A stretch of DNA of 64,000 nucleotides from Toxorhynchites rutilus septentrionalis (GCF_029784135.1 NC_073746.1:283227348-283291347); one strand, 5' to 3'; positions 11,171-21,633 are shown, counted from the stretch's first letter. Numbers and translations are program-made. The notes: generated by a model from the sequence alone, not told the origin.

Positions 11171-12100
11171 GAAACTAATTCGGCTTATAGATTCCAATAG
11201 TTTTTAATTTCAGGAGCATCTGGAAGAATGTGGGAAACTCACTTTTTGATTTTTGCATTACATAAAATACCCTATACGTGCAAAAATTTCGAAAAATATA
11301 TTTTCATTTAGTTACAGCCCGCTTCTGACATTAGGGTGACTAGCGGACACCGGAAATGATCCGCGTAAAAGTAATTTCAGGGTAAAAATAAATTTCAAGG
11401 GTAAACATAAATGAAAATCTTGGACAGTAATTGACACCGACCGATATAGTGTTCCAGGATTAACTTTTGTACTGACTCATACAATTTCAGTTCGGTCGCG
11501 AACAACCGATTCATGCACCGTTCGTATGCCGAATTGCTGTACTGTAAAGAAAGGACGTAGGTTTATAGTAGTAGGTTTATCACTCCGTACAAATATCTTC
11601 ATTTTGTTTTCTCAGATTGTACTTTGCACAAGTTGCATTTTTCGCCTTATTACATTACAAATAGATTTCATACTGATTGCGCTTCGATGGTATTCACTAG
11701 TTACAGCTCTTAGATCTGTACTAATAGTCCTATTCGGAACCCGTAAATTCCGCTTTAATGGTTTTAGTTATCGTGACGAGTCTTGGTATAAATAGTTGGA
11801 GATCATACCGATTATAGCTGAGTTAAAATAGAATAGAAATATATTTCATAATAAATTTTCTGAAACAAAGTATAATGTTTTTGGAACAACATATTAGAAA
11901 AACCTGAAAATTGATGATTGATGGAACAACTTATCCACTAAAAAAATGTAGTGACTGCTTGATTCGTAACCCGGTGTTCGAATCTCTCCAAATGCAATTT
12001 ACACACACACATATATGCAACTGACTCATTTTTCCGCTCAACGCATTCTTCGCCAGTCTAAACTCAACCAAAAGAACATCCGCATGAGAAACCAAGTAAT
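11171..12100. other. Low-copy DNA, likely Groucho intron
   Basis: I see no exon or element. A B-box-like string (GGTGTTCGAATC near 11972) stands alone and is not enough for a tRNA or SINE call. If the exon at 12113-12204 is real, this is the start of its downstream intron on the minus strand. Confidence 0.4.
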
Positions 12101-12112
12101 GCCAATACTCAC

Positions 12113-12204
12113 GAATGATACTGTGCCTGGAGAAAGTTGAACTCCTCCTTTATACGCTCGAGCGTTTCCGCAATTGTGAATTGTCGTCCCTGTGGGGGTG
12201 GGCC
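12113..12204 (-). CDS. gro: Groucho/TLE co-repressor exon (N-terminal Q domain)
   Basis: Internal exon of a Groucho/TLE transcriptional co-repressor. Read on the minus strand from 12204, the frame gives GPPPQGRQFTIAETLERIKE, then EFNFLQAQYHS: the start of the Groucho Q domain, which mediates tetramer formation and binding to TCF-type partners in the nucleus. The match to the family's GPPPQG...F.I...L.RIKEEF.FLQAQYHS pattern is nearly residue for residue. The exon is bounded by an acceptor (pyrimidine-rich tract, then CAG) and a strong GTGAGT donor (12107-12112). It is 92 bases: 30 codons plus two bases of a serine codon completed in the next exon. The start-codon exon (normally a dozen or so residues) and the following LKLECEKL exon were not found in the window. 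A processed pseudogene is unlikely because both splice sites are intact. Confidence 0.88.
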
Positions 12205-14090
12205 CTGCGATGTTTGGAAGAACAAAAACAAAGAGAGAAAGAGAAGAAAACAAGGTTAGTTTATATAAATCACTAATTAGCGATCAATCAGATGATGATT
12301 AGCAAGCAGCCCAGCCCAGAATCAAATGTATTTGTTTTGCTGCTCCCCTAATCCATCGATTCCCGTCGCTATTCAAATGTAAATTATAGTTTATCGAACT
12401 AATTATAATGATATTCATTGAAACAACAAGCGGGGGAGGGTTGGTGTCGATTTCACGGGAGATGATCATCGTGACACGTTTCCCTCCCACTCTCTTTTCC
12501 ATGCTCACGCTCTCTCGATCACTCTTCCTCATCATCATATCATTTCTCTCACTCTCGTGCAATCAATTGGTCCTTTTTTTTTGTTCACACCCGCAATCGG
12601 TATGAAACATTCACGAGCCCAAATTAAATACAAGCATGAAATGGCAAAGCACCTTCAGATTGGCAGTCATATTAACACTTTGTTTGTCTAACACTGTATA
12701 CGGTGGTTGGGAGAGGGAGTGGGTGTAAACCTTCCCCGTCCTGCTGTGGATAGGTGGTTGAAACAGGTGGAACTTTGCTCGAGAACGATGACGGTTCGCA
12801 ATTAAAATTAATCACTTTCCACCCCAAAAAGCACCCCTCGAAGCATAGATATGCTCTCTGTTCGATTGTTTCCACTAGTTGACACTTTGAATCACTGAAT
12901 CGCCGCCACCAACTTCATCATTGCCCGTCTACCCATGGAGTATAATTAAACTGATTAATTCATTCGACGGAAAAAGTGCTTTATTTTATTATCGTAATAT
13001 TGATGGTTTATTCATGTCCCCGCTGCCCGTCGGGGGGTCCAGCGCAAAACGATGGCAGATGGCTCGTCCGTGCCACTCGGTCACACGCACGGCGGGACTC
13101 ACCGAAACAAACACACGGGCGCACGCACAAACACACGTACACAACAACACGCGCGCGAAAACACGATGAACCGATGGTAACTGTTTTTAATGTGATTATT
13201 TAATATGTTTAATAAATGATTAAATTATTATGTATCCTCGGATTTCCCTCCCAGGGAGCACAAAGAGAGGTTAGCGACGTGCGGTCGAATGGAGTAAAAT
13301 ACTCTCACTCTCGGTAACGATTGGCAATCGCCGCCCAAAGCACACCACGCCACAACCACAATCCGTCCCTGTTTCCGGCGGAATGGGAACGCAGAAGATC
13401 GGTTCGTCAACAATTGGCACTTTTCACACTCTTGCTTTTTATTGACGTGAATTCCTCCTGCGCCGTTACCGCACACATCCGGCCCCACTGGAACACAACT
13501 TCTCCCTCAGGGCGCGCACGTTGGAACAGTGGCACTCCACCAATTCAATTACGAACGATATTAATCCAATTTGGGAAACAATTTTTCCGTCAAATTACAC
13601 CGCCGCAAAGTTTGACCATAATCCACAAATCCTGCAAGTGACGTTTGCATGCGTATCCTTCTGCTTGCGGCACCCCTTCGTTCTGTTTCTTTTTCTTCTT
13701 CTCGTTTGGCTGTAGCGCGTCGTCCTTCTCTACACACACTATTCGTTGGAACACTGACACAAACACAAGTACGCGCGCAATTTGCGGATAGCACACACGG
13801 AAAAAATATCTCGGTTCGCAAAGCTAAACAATACAGCCGCGGTTACTACTGCTGCTATTGTTATTGATATCGCTATTATTGGTTGTGCCACACGGCATGG
13901 CAATAATCGGGAGCTAGGCAACTCAGGGAACCGTTTAGCACGGCAGATGGTACACAAATGACGTATTGCAAGTCGCATGCAAAAGGATAACGCTCTCTCC
14001 TAAATGTTTCTCACTTTCTTCCATTCACACTCTCACAAACGTCAGTATCGTGCTTTGCTCTCTCTTCGATTTGCGCGATACAGCTGTGAT
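12205..14090 (-). other. Probable Groucho upstream intron and 5' region
   Basis: Low-repeat sequence, richer in GC and CpG between 13020 and 13970 than the surroundings. On the minus strand it has a good donor (TTTCG then GTGAGT, exon edge 13103) after a long stretch with the composition of an insect 5' UTR. This could be a non-coding first exon of the gene whose coding exon lies at 12113-12204. No start codon followed by a Groucho N-terminus is visible. Short frames here on both strands look accidental. Confidence 0.3.
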
Positions 14091-14574
14091 CAGGGTTGCC
14101 AATAATATTTATCAAGAAATCCTTTAAAAAAAATTGGATCCTGTTCAGTGTTGAAAAAATCATCTTCGCAAAACTCAAAGGCTTAGATTTTCGGACTAGG
14201 TTGACAATCGCAATCGCGATAATGGATCGTTATCAGTGAGTTCGACTCTCTTTCTATGTTGTAGTTCACCATAAAAAATTGTATGGCATACTACCAAGTA
14301 GGAAGAGAGATCTACAGATTTATGTCCATCGATCCATTCAGAATTGATTCTGGTTAAAAAGAAGTTGAATGGTGTATGTCTAGAAGCACGGACGGAAGCT
14401 TGACGTAGAACTTTTGAATTTTATTTTCAACTCTTTTTTTAGTTCATTCAATACTCTAAATGGTGGCATTGGAAAAATCTTTTATTATATGAAGTGAACT
14501 GAACAAAATCAGATAGATTTCACAATTACCTAAAACATTACAGATATTCTCAGGTTTTCTTATACCAAAGTTAA

Positions 14575-14640
14575 TAAATATTAGAGATGAAACGGATATC
14601 CGGCAACTATCCGGTCGAATACCGGATATTTGATGATTGA
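14575..14640. repeat. hAT-MITE-like end (ATATCCGG motif)
   Basis: The text AGAGATGAAACGGATATCCG followed by a second 'ccggata' block resembles one end of a MITE. A related end in opposite orientation lies at 27884-27925 (CCGGATACCGGATATACATT then 'tcatctct'). They are 13 kb apart, so probably separate relics of one family. Confidence 0.35.
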
Positions 14641-14809
14641 TTACTGAAATGCTATTTTTTGTCAAAATGAAATTATTATTTACTCATAACATTAATTTAT
14701 GAACAGTACTCAATTTTTTCCTGAACGCGACGCTAACTATTATTTTCATTTGCCACTTTGTTGAAACAGCCCCAAAAGATGCCGTGAGATTCGTGTACAA
14801 GGTTTGATC

Positions 14810-15085
14810 AAGTTTTGTCTCTTCATTTGGGGGGTGGGGGGGTTTGGTTGCTGTCGTACAAATGAAACACAAATTTCTTTCTGAATTAATAAAGCAAATG
14901 AAACCAAATTTGGCATGTGAAGGCTTTAGGGTGCAATAAATGTTTTTACGATCGTTAGACTATCCACCCCTCTCTATAAGGGGGGGCTGCCATACAAATG
15001 AAACACAAATTTCTGCATTACTCGAGAATTAATCAAGCAAATGAAACCAAATTTGGCATGTGAAGGTTTTAGGGTGCAATAAATG
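14810..15085 (-). repeat. About 1.5 units of the 'gcagcccccc' repeat
   Basis: Minus-strand copies of the roughly 150-170-base unit that forms the middle of the composite repeat at 29.5-30.4 kb (blocks ACAAATGAAACACAAATTTC, 'aaccaaatttggcatgtgaagg', 'gggtgcaataaatgt'). Confidence 0.75.
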
Positions 15086-15089
15086 TAAC

Positions 15090-15200
15090 CAGAGATTTTT
15101 CACCTCAGAAAATCCCAACGACGCCAGCTGGGACTGAACCCAGGCCGATCGGATTGTGAGGCTGTTACGATAACCACACAACCACTGGCGCCGTCAACGT
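15090..15200 (-). mobile_element. tRNA-derived SINE head
   Basis: On the minus strand an A-box-like TGGTTGTGTGG (15173-15183) and a B-box GGTTCAGTCCC (15130-15140) are spaced as in a tRNA, and the outer ends GGCGCCAG and CTGGCGTC can pair. It lacks a convincing anticodon arm, so I read it as a SINE head, not a functional tRNA. A similar head is at 62998-63092. Confidence 0.6.
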
Positions 15201-15205
15201 AATTA

Positions 15206-16663
15206 TTGTTGTAGTCGTTTTTTATTGTTTTAATGGCATTGGACTAGAGTGCGCTATATTTTGTTATGTTTTTTCTTGAAATCTTTTTAAAATATAAAAA
15301 ATAGGGTACCCTAATAAAGAAAAATACAAAAATTCGGGTCAGATGTTTTGCAATAAAGAACTAAATAACCACTTTTGACGAAAATCTGAGAACCACTACA
15401 TCGGTTTGGAATGGAATGGTTGTATAAATGAAAATCACTGTTAATTAAATCATCCCTACAAAAAAAACATACTGATCGTTCGCTTGATTTCTTTTGTTTA
15501 TTTAATTTAGCTCGATATGATAAGACGTCATCATCATCAAACTTAAGTTTAAATAGATAGCTTGCCTCTGGTCGCAATAATGATATCACCAGGTGATATC
15601 CTATGACCTGGATAGCTATGACCATGAAGTTTGTGTGCCTCCTGTAGTAAACTGATCCCAACGGGTGCCGCTTATCTATAGGGAAGGGAAAGGGGAACGA
15701 ACAAGTAGAGTTGGGGATGTTGTAATTGGCTAAAAAAAACCATTAATTTTTTTTATTTTTTATGATAGCTGGCATTTTCGATTAATTGGAATAAATGGGA
15801 ATAAATAACAACTCGCCTCGTTTGTCACAAAAGTCCATGAGGCAGATGAAACACGACTGAAAAACAGTATATTTTCATCACACACAATGCGCTAGCCGTA
15901 TTTAAATCGGAAATGTAACCAGAAAAAGAATAACACTGAGTTGAGTGTGCAGGAGAACAAAAGATCGATCCACGCCTTGGATCGATCGAACGATAGATGT
16001 CAAAAAACAAAATTGGTCAAGGAATAGAATGGTGAAATGACGGATAATATTCATACGTTGTAAATTTAGTTTACAGAAAATTGGTAAAACTGAAGCACAT
16101 ATAAAATAACTATTAATTGATTAAATAATTAATCAACTGGACAGCAGCAATATTTCCAAATTAACTTTCAGCTTTAAAACATAGTGTTGGCTGATCGCTG
16201 TCTAGAGTGAAACTAACAATTGAAATCACAGGGCAGCAAAATTAATACCTCTCGCTCGATGCAATGAGACATGTGCGGAATCGAATCTCAAATCAGTAAA
16301 AGGAACAACACACATATTCCATAGCACAGTCCTTGATTTTGTTCGTTCGAAGCACATATTTCATTGCACAAAATATTTTCACAGTGTGGCATGAGCAATC
16401 GACATAGCAACAATGTTTTTAAATCAACTCTCAATTGTCACACATGGTGCGGCTGATCGCTGTCTAGAGTGAAACTAAAAATCTGTACTTCTAACTACAG
16501 AGCAAAATATATACCTTTCGCTGGATATAACGTGACATCGTAGAAAACTATGACCATGAAGCCATGAAAGCTAACGCCCGAATTACATGCTAAATGTACT
16601 TGTTACTTGTATTGTGAGAGCATGTCATATTTTACTTATATATTTGAATTCAAAATCCATTCA
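15206..16663. other. AT-rich DNA with palindromes and a direct repeat
   Basis: No gene. A perfect palindrome GATATCACC-A-GGTGATATC lies at 15582-15600, and a hairpin with GATCGATCCA and TGGATCGATC arms lies near 15963-15987. Two diverged direct repeats share 'ggctgatcgctgtctagagt' at about 16188 and 16451. The short minus-strand frame at 15311-15661 has no recognisable domain. Confidence 0.5.
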
Positions 16664-17157
16664 TTAACCCTTTCACGCACAAGGGAAATATTTTTCCCTT
16701 CTACAAAAACCGTTACCGATAGTTCAATTATTATTGAATCGATATTTTTTAACTGAATGTCAAAATAAAACGTATGTCCAAGGCAGTAAATGTGTTTCTG
16801 TACGAATAAAAAAAGAACTGTCAAACATGGTCCGGTCTGACTTAACACCGACCACATAATAAATGCGGTAAGTACAATGTCCACTTGTGCTTCACAAGTG
16901 AACGAAATTGTATCATAGAATATCATAACTAACTATTCATTTTACTTTTCTGATATTTTTTATTATTTTTTTATCTATTACAAAGCAACAAATAAAATAC
17001 CAATGTTCAAATACCAAACTCTTCGTTTGTTAACTTTTATGGTACATAGGGAAAAATATTTCCCATGAAATTATGGGAATCCTATACACTCTGCTTTGTT
17101 TTTATGGTGATATTCTCTCACTTTACACCCACAATAGCTAAAATAGTGTATTGTATG

Positions 17158-17321
17158 GGAGCCGATCTGGCGTGGAGGTAACATCCATACTTCTCACGCT
17201 CAAGATCACGAGTTCAATTCTCACTCCCGACATTCTTCCAAAATGGAAGGTAAAAGTGACGAACCAGCCAGAAGCGTTGAAAGCCACTATAATACAGAAA
17301 AAAAAAAAAAAAAAAAAAAAA
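17158..17321 (+). mobile_element. tRNA-derived SINE (Feilai-like)
   Basis: A-box (TGGCGTGGAGG) and B-box (GATCACGAGTTCAATTC) near the 5' end, then 'gacattcttccaaaatggaag' and a long A tail (about 17297-17321). A close relative is at 30101-30250. Feilai is the best-known tRNA SINE of Aedes; assignment to that exact family is a guess. Confidence 0.8.
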
Positions 17322-17392
17322 GTCTAGTTTTTAGTTCTAAACTAAAAAACTAAAATTCTACTAAAATTCTACATACTAAAAAAAGTATGTAT

Positions 17393-17460
17393 GAAAATTC
17401 TGGCTAGGTTCGCCTAGTTAAGAAGTGAGATAAGTCTGCTAAAAGTATGTAACTAAAAGT
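17393..17460 (+). mobile_element. LINE 3'-UTR stub (unit 0)
   Basis: The last roughly 60 bases of the REL-type LINE: the hairpin CTAGG-TTCG-CCTAG (17404-17417) and 'gaagtgagataagtctgc', then a target-like tail TAAAAGTATGTA. It is identical to the end of unit 2 (19661-19729). Immediately left is a 15-base repeat AAAAAAAGTATGTAT (17378-17392) that also follows the last unit (21261-21275). Confidence 0.8.
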
Positions 17461-18028
17461 AACTCAACTGCAATCTGCAGACAGTGGAGGAGAAGATTGC
17501 AGCTTGGAAGCAGAAGGCAGTGCATGGTGCCCACCCCCATCAACTGGACCGGCCACACGTCGACAAGGCCGCATCTAATCTGTGGCTAACGCGTGGTGAA
17601 CTCTCTTCAGTAGTAGAAGCCGACATGATAGCCATCCAGGACAGGATAATGCCGACGAGAAACTGCAGGCGGTACGTCTGGCATCAAGACGTTGATGACA
17701 TTTGCCGGATGTGCCATCAACCAGGTGAAAACATAGAGCACATTATGGGAGGCTGTCCCGTTTTGGCCAACGCAGCCTACACCGAGCGCCACAACAACGT
17801 GGCCCGTATTGTTCATCGACAACTGGCGCTCCAATGTGTTCTACTGGAAGACAACGTACCAAACTACCGGTACCTGCCTGCACCTGTCCTGGAAAATGAC
17901 CGTTTCAAGCTGTACTGGGATCGCACTGTTCTGACCGACCTCTCGATCCACCACAACCGGCCAGATATAATGGTTTACGACAAGAGCGACCGCAAAGTCA
18001 CCATCATCGATGTCGCTATTCCACTGAA
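17461..18028 (+). pseudogene. REL-endonuclease LINE fragment (unit 1)
   Basis: 5'- and 3'-truncated piece of a site-specific-type LINE. It encodes the CCHC zinc knuckle and the start of the restriction-enzyme-like endonuclease (RPDIMVYDKSDRKVTIIDVA), then breaks off after 'ccactgaa' and fuses directly to the RT part of unit 2. Its 5' junction and two diagnostic bases (GTGTTCTAC, CCGGCCAG) agree with unit 3 and differ from unit 2. That makes it a duplicate of unit 3's start, not an independent insertion. Confidence 0.85.
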
Positions 18029-19729
18029 TCTGGAGGTCATGGCTATAAAATAAGGTATGGCGACGGCGCCCACGAAGAAGTGACCCATACCTTTTACATG
18101 GACGATCTCAAGGTCTACGCTGATTCACGTCAGCGTCTAGGTGTAGCTATCCGGGTTGTCGAAGACATAAGCAGGGACATCTGTATGGAGTTCGGCCTCG
18201 ACAAGTGTCGCTGTGTCCACCTGCTGAAAGGACAACTTACCGAATCCGGAGGCTACGAGGTCTATGACGGCGAGTTTATAAGAGACATGGTTCGTGGCGA
18301 ATCCTATAAATATCTTGGATTCCGACAGCTCACCGGGATTCGCCACTCCGACATCAAGACGGAGCTGCGAGACAAGTTCTTGAGTCGAGTGAACTGTGTC
18401 CTGAGGACTTTCCTCAACGCGGGGAACAAGGTACGCGCGATCAACACATTCGCGGTTCCCCTGCTGACCTTCAGTTTTGGTGTAGTCAAATGGAGCAAAA
18501 CTAACCTAGAGGACCTTGAGAGGAGGATGAGGAAAGCATTCAAAGAGGCCGGAATGCACCATCCTCAATCGGCACTGGAGAGAGTTTCACTACCACGCAA
18601 AGAAGGGGGACTTGGAATCGTCGACATTTCTGCACTGTGTGTTGCCCAGGTACGACAACTGCGCGAGTACTTCGCAGAACGCGCCAACCAAAACGCGCTA
18701 TACCGGGCTGTCTGCGCCGCCGACAGAGGATACAGCGCTCTGCACTTGGCGCAAGCGGAGTACCAACTCAACTGCAATCTGCAGACAGTGGAGGAGAAGA
18801 TTGCAGCTTGGAAGCAGAAGGCAGTGCATGGTGCCCACCCCCATCAACTGGACCGGCCACACGTCGACAAGGCCGCATCTAATCTGTGGCTAACGCGTGG
18901 TGAACTCTCTTCAGTAGTAGAAGCCGACATGATAGCCATCCAGGACAGGATAATGCCGACGAGAAACTGCAGGCGGTACGTCTGGCATCAAGACGTTGAT
19001 GACATTTGCCGGATGTGCCATCAACCAGGTGAAAACATAGAGCACATTATGGGAGGCTGTCCCGTTTTGGCCAACGCAGCCTACACCGAGCGCCACAACA
19101 ACGTGGCCCGTATTGTTCATCGACAACTGGCGCTCCAATGTGCTCTACTGGAAGACAACGTACCAAACTACCGGTACCTGCCTGCACCTGTCCTGGAAAA
19201 TGACCGTTTCAAGCTGTACTGGGATCGCACTGTTCTGACCGACCTCTCGATCCACCACAACCGCCCAGATATAATGGTTTACGACAAGAGCGACCGCAAA
19301 GTCACCATCATCGATGTCGCTATTCCACTGAACCAGAATCTGGAGGAGACCCACGGTCGCAAAATCTGCAAGTACCGACCATTGGCCGTGGAGCTCAAGG
19401 AACTGTGGGGGCTAAGGGAGGTCCCAAGAATTGTTCCAGTCGTTCTCTCTGGAACTGGAATTATCCCGAAGACACTTCTGGAAGCGCTAAAGGTGTTGAA
19501 CATCGAGAAGGAATTGGCCGGCATCCAAAAGTCGGTCATCCTTAGCACCTGCGCGATTGTCCGACAATTCCTCGGTCAGGACTAAAACAGCACGAGCATG
19601 CAGATACGTGCATTCCGCAGAGCCTAGTCCCCCTTTGGCATTCAGAAGCCCGGGGGCAGGTGAAAATTCTGGCTAGGTTCGCCTAGTTAAGAAGTGAGAT
19701 AAGTCTGCTAAAAGTATGTAACTAAAAGT
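18029..19729 (+). pseudogene. REL-endonuclease LINE, 3' half (unit 2)
   Basis: Longest unit: open from 18029 to the stop at 19583-19585 (501 residues from the ATG at 18080). It begins just before RT motif C, FYMDDLKVYA (residues 5-14), followed by the KYLGF block (77-81), a long thumb region, a CCHC knuckle C310-C313-H322-C327, and a REL endonuclease core with PD at 396-397 and D412. The C-terminal block (GIIPKTLLEALKVL region, 460-473) is also typical of the R2/R4/Dong group of retrotransposons, which cut the target with this nuclease and prime reverse transcription from the nick. Finger and early palm RT motifs and the N-terminal zinc fingers are missing, so it is dead. The YMDD-LK form and C-terminus favour an R4/Dong-like clade over R2. 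The 3' UTR runs to about 19709. Confidence 0.88.
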
Positions 19730-20711
19730 AACTCAACTGCAATCTGCAGACAGTGGAGGAGAAGATTGCAGCTTGGAAGCAGAAGGCAGTGCATGGTGCC
19801 CACCCCCATCAACTGGACCGGCCACACGTCGACAAGGCCGCATCTAATCTGTGGCTAACGCGTGGTGAACTCTCTTCAGTAGTAGAAGCCGACATGATAG
19901 CCATCCAGGACAGGATAATGCCGACGAGAAACTGCAGGCGGTACGTCTGGCATCAAGACGTTGATGACATTTGCCGGATGTGCCATCAACCAGGTGAAAA
20001 CATAGAGCACATTATGGGAGGCTGTCCCGTTTTGGCCAACGCAGCCTACACCGAGCGCCACAACAACGTGGCCCGTATTGTTCATCGACAACTGGCGCTC
20101 CAATGTGTTCTACTGGAAGACAACGTACCAAACTACCGGTACCTGCCTGCACCTGTCCTGGAAAATGACCGTTTCAAGCTGTACTGGGATCGCACTGTTC
20201 TGACCGACCTCTCGATCCACCACAACCGGCCAGATATAATGGTTTACGACAAGAGCGACCGCAAAGTCACCATCATCGATGTCGCTATTCCACTGAACCA
20301 GAATCTGGAGGAGACCCACGGTCGCAAAATCTGCAAGTACCGACCATTGGCCGTGGAGCTCAAGGAACTGTGGGGGCTAAGGGAGGTCCCAAGAATTGTT
20401 CCAGTCGTTCTCTCTGGAACTGGAATTATCCCGAAGACACTTCTGGAAGCGCTAAAGGTGTTGAACATCGAGAAGGAATTGGCCGGCATCCAAAAGTCGG
20501 TCATCCTTAGCACCTGCGCGATTGTCCGACAATTCCTCGGTCAGGACTAAAACAGCACGAGCATGCAGATACGTGCATTCCGCAGAGCCTAGTCCCCCTT
20601 TGGCATTCAGAAGCCCGGGGGCAGGTGAAAATTCTGGCTAGGTTCGCCTAGTTAAGAAGTGAGATAAGTCTGCCAAAAAAAAAGTATGAAGTATGAAGCA
20701 AAAAAAAGTAT
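19730..20711 (+). pseudogene. REL-endonuclease LINE fragment (unit 3)
   Basis: Starts within the frame (aactcaactgc) and runs open to the stop at 20548-20550: 265 residues from the ATG at 19753, covering the CCHC knuckle, REL endonuclease and C-terminus. The 3' UTR with its hairpin (20638-20651) follows, then a tail rich in AAAAAGTATG. Its first 568 bases plus the preceding tail repeat 17392-18028 at a step of 2269 bases. Confidence 0.87.
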
Positions 20712-21260
20712 GTACCAAACTACCGGTACCTGCCTGCACCTGTCCTGGAAAATGACCGTTTCAAGCTGTACTGGGATCGCACTGTTCTGACCGACCTCTC
20801 GATCCACCACAACCGGCCAGATATAATGGTTTACGACAAGAGCGACCGCAAAGTCACCATCATCGATGTCGCTATTCCACTGAACCAGAATCTGGAGGAG
20901 ACCCACGGTCGCAAAATCTGCAAGTACCGACCATTGGCCGTGGAGCTCAAGGAACTGTGGGGGCTAAGGGAGGTCCCAAGAATTGTTCCAGTCGTTCTCT
21001 CTGGAACTGGAATTGTCCCGAAGACACTTCTGGAAGCGCTAAAGGTGTTGAACATGGAGAAGGAATTGGCCGGCATCCAAAAGTCGGTCATCCTTAGCAC
21101 CTGCGCGATTGTCCGACAATTTCTCGGTCAGGACTGAAACAGCACGAGCATGCAGAAACGTGCATTCCGCAGAGCCTAGTCCCCCTTTGGCATTCAGAAG
21201 CCCGGGGGCAGGTGAAAATTCTGGCTAGGTTCGCCTAGTTAAGAAGTGAGATAAGTGTGT
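20712..21260 (+). pseudogene. REL-endonuclease LINE fragment (unit 4)
   Basis: Most 5'-truncated unit: starts at 'accaaactaccgg', carries the REL endonuclease and C-terminus (stop 21135-21137, TGA instead of TAA) and a 3' UTR ending 'gataagtgtgt'. It has private differences (ATTGTCCCG, AACATGGAG), so it is a separate source copy from units 1-3. The 15-base repeat AAAAAAAGTATGTAT closes the array at 21261-21275. Confidence 0.87.
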
Positions 21261-21633
21261 AAAAAAAGTATGTATTGGCATATTTAGTCTTGGACATCTC
21301 ATGGTCCTGAAAGGGTTAACTGAAGAGCTATGCACGTTCAAAAGCTATATACCTTTTCCATCCGAAACATTGAAATGGTTCCATATATTGAAAGATTAGA
21401 CATAATCCTCAAACATACAAGAAAAAGTGAAATCGTTCATTGATCGAGGTTAATACGAGGTTTGTTAAAAGAGTAAAAAGTGGTCTGTATCGAATTTTCA
21501 ATTTCCGCGTGTCACGTATATTCGAGTTCTTTTTGTTGTGTTATTTTGGTATCCATGTCTGTTCAATAAATTTTGAACAGCTGCTTTGCATCCACGTGTT
21601 TTTGTTCGTCTTCCATTTTTACCTGATCCAAAG

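Larger units (their letters stand above)
16664..21319. mobile_element. TTAA-bounded element carrying a SINE and a LINE array
   Basis: Left end TTAACCCTTTCACGCAC; right end, read in reverse, TTAACCCTTTCAGGACC, each starting with TTAA. The subterminal left part has an inner palindrome around AAGGGAAATATTTTTCCCTT, and a similar block recurs at about 17047. No piggyBac-type transposase is present. Most of the 4.65-kb length is later insertions: a SINE (17158-17321) and the LINE array (17393-21260). The original element was probably under 1 kb. Confidence 0.65.

Noticed and set aside
11955..11985. Isolated B-box-like GGTGTTCGAATC
   Set aside because: No A-box at tRNA spacing and no acceptor stem.
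12038..12253. 71-residue minus frame over the Groucho exon
   Set aside because: Wrong frame; it runs through both splice sites. The real exon uses a different frame.
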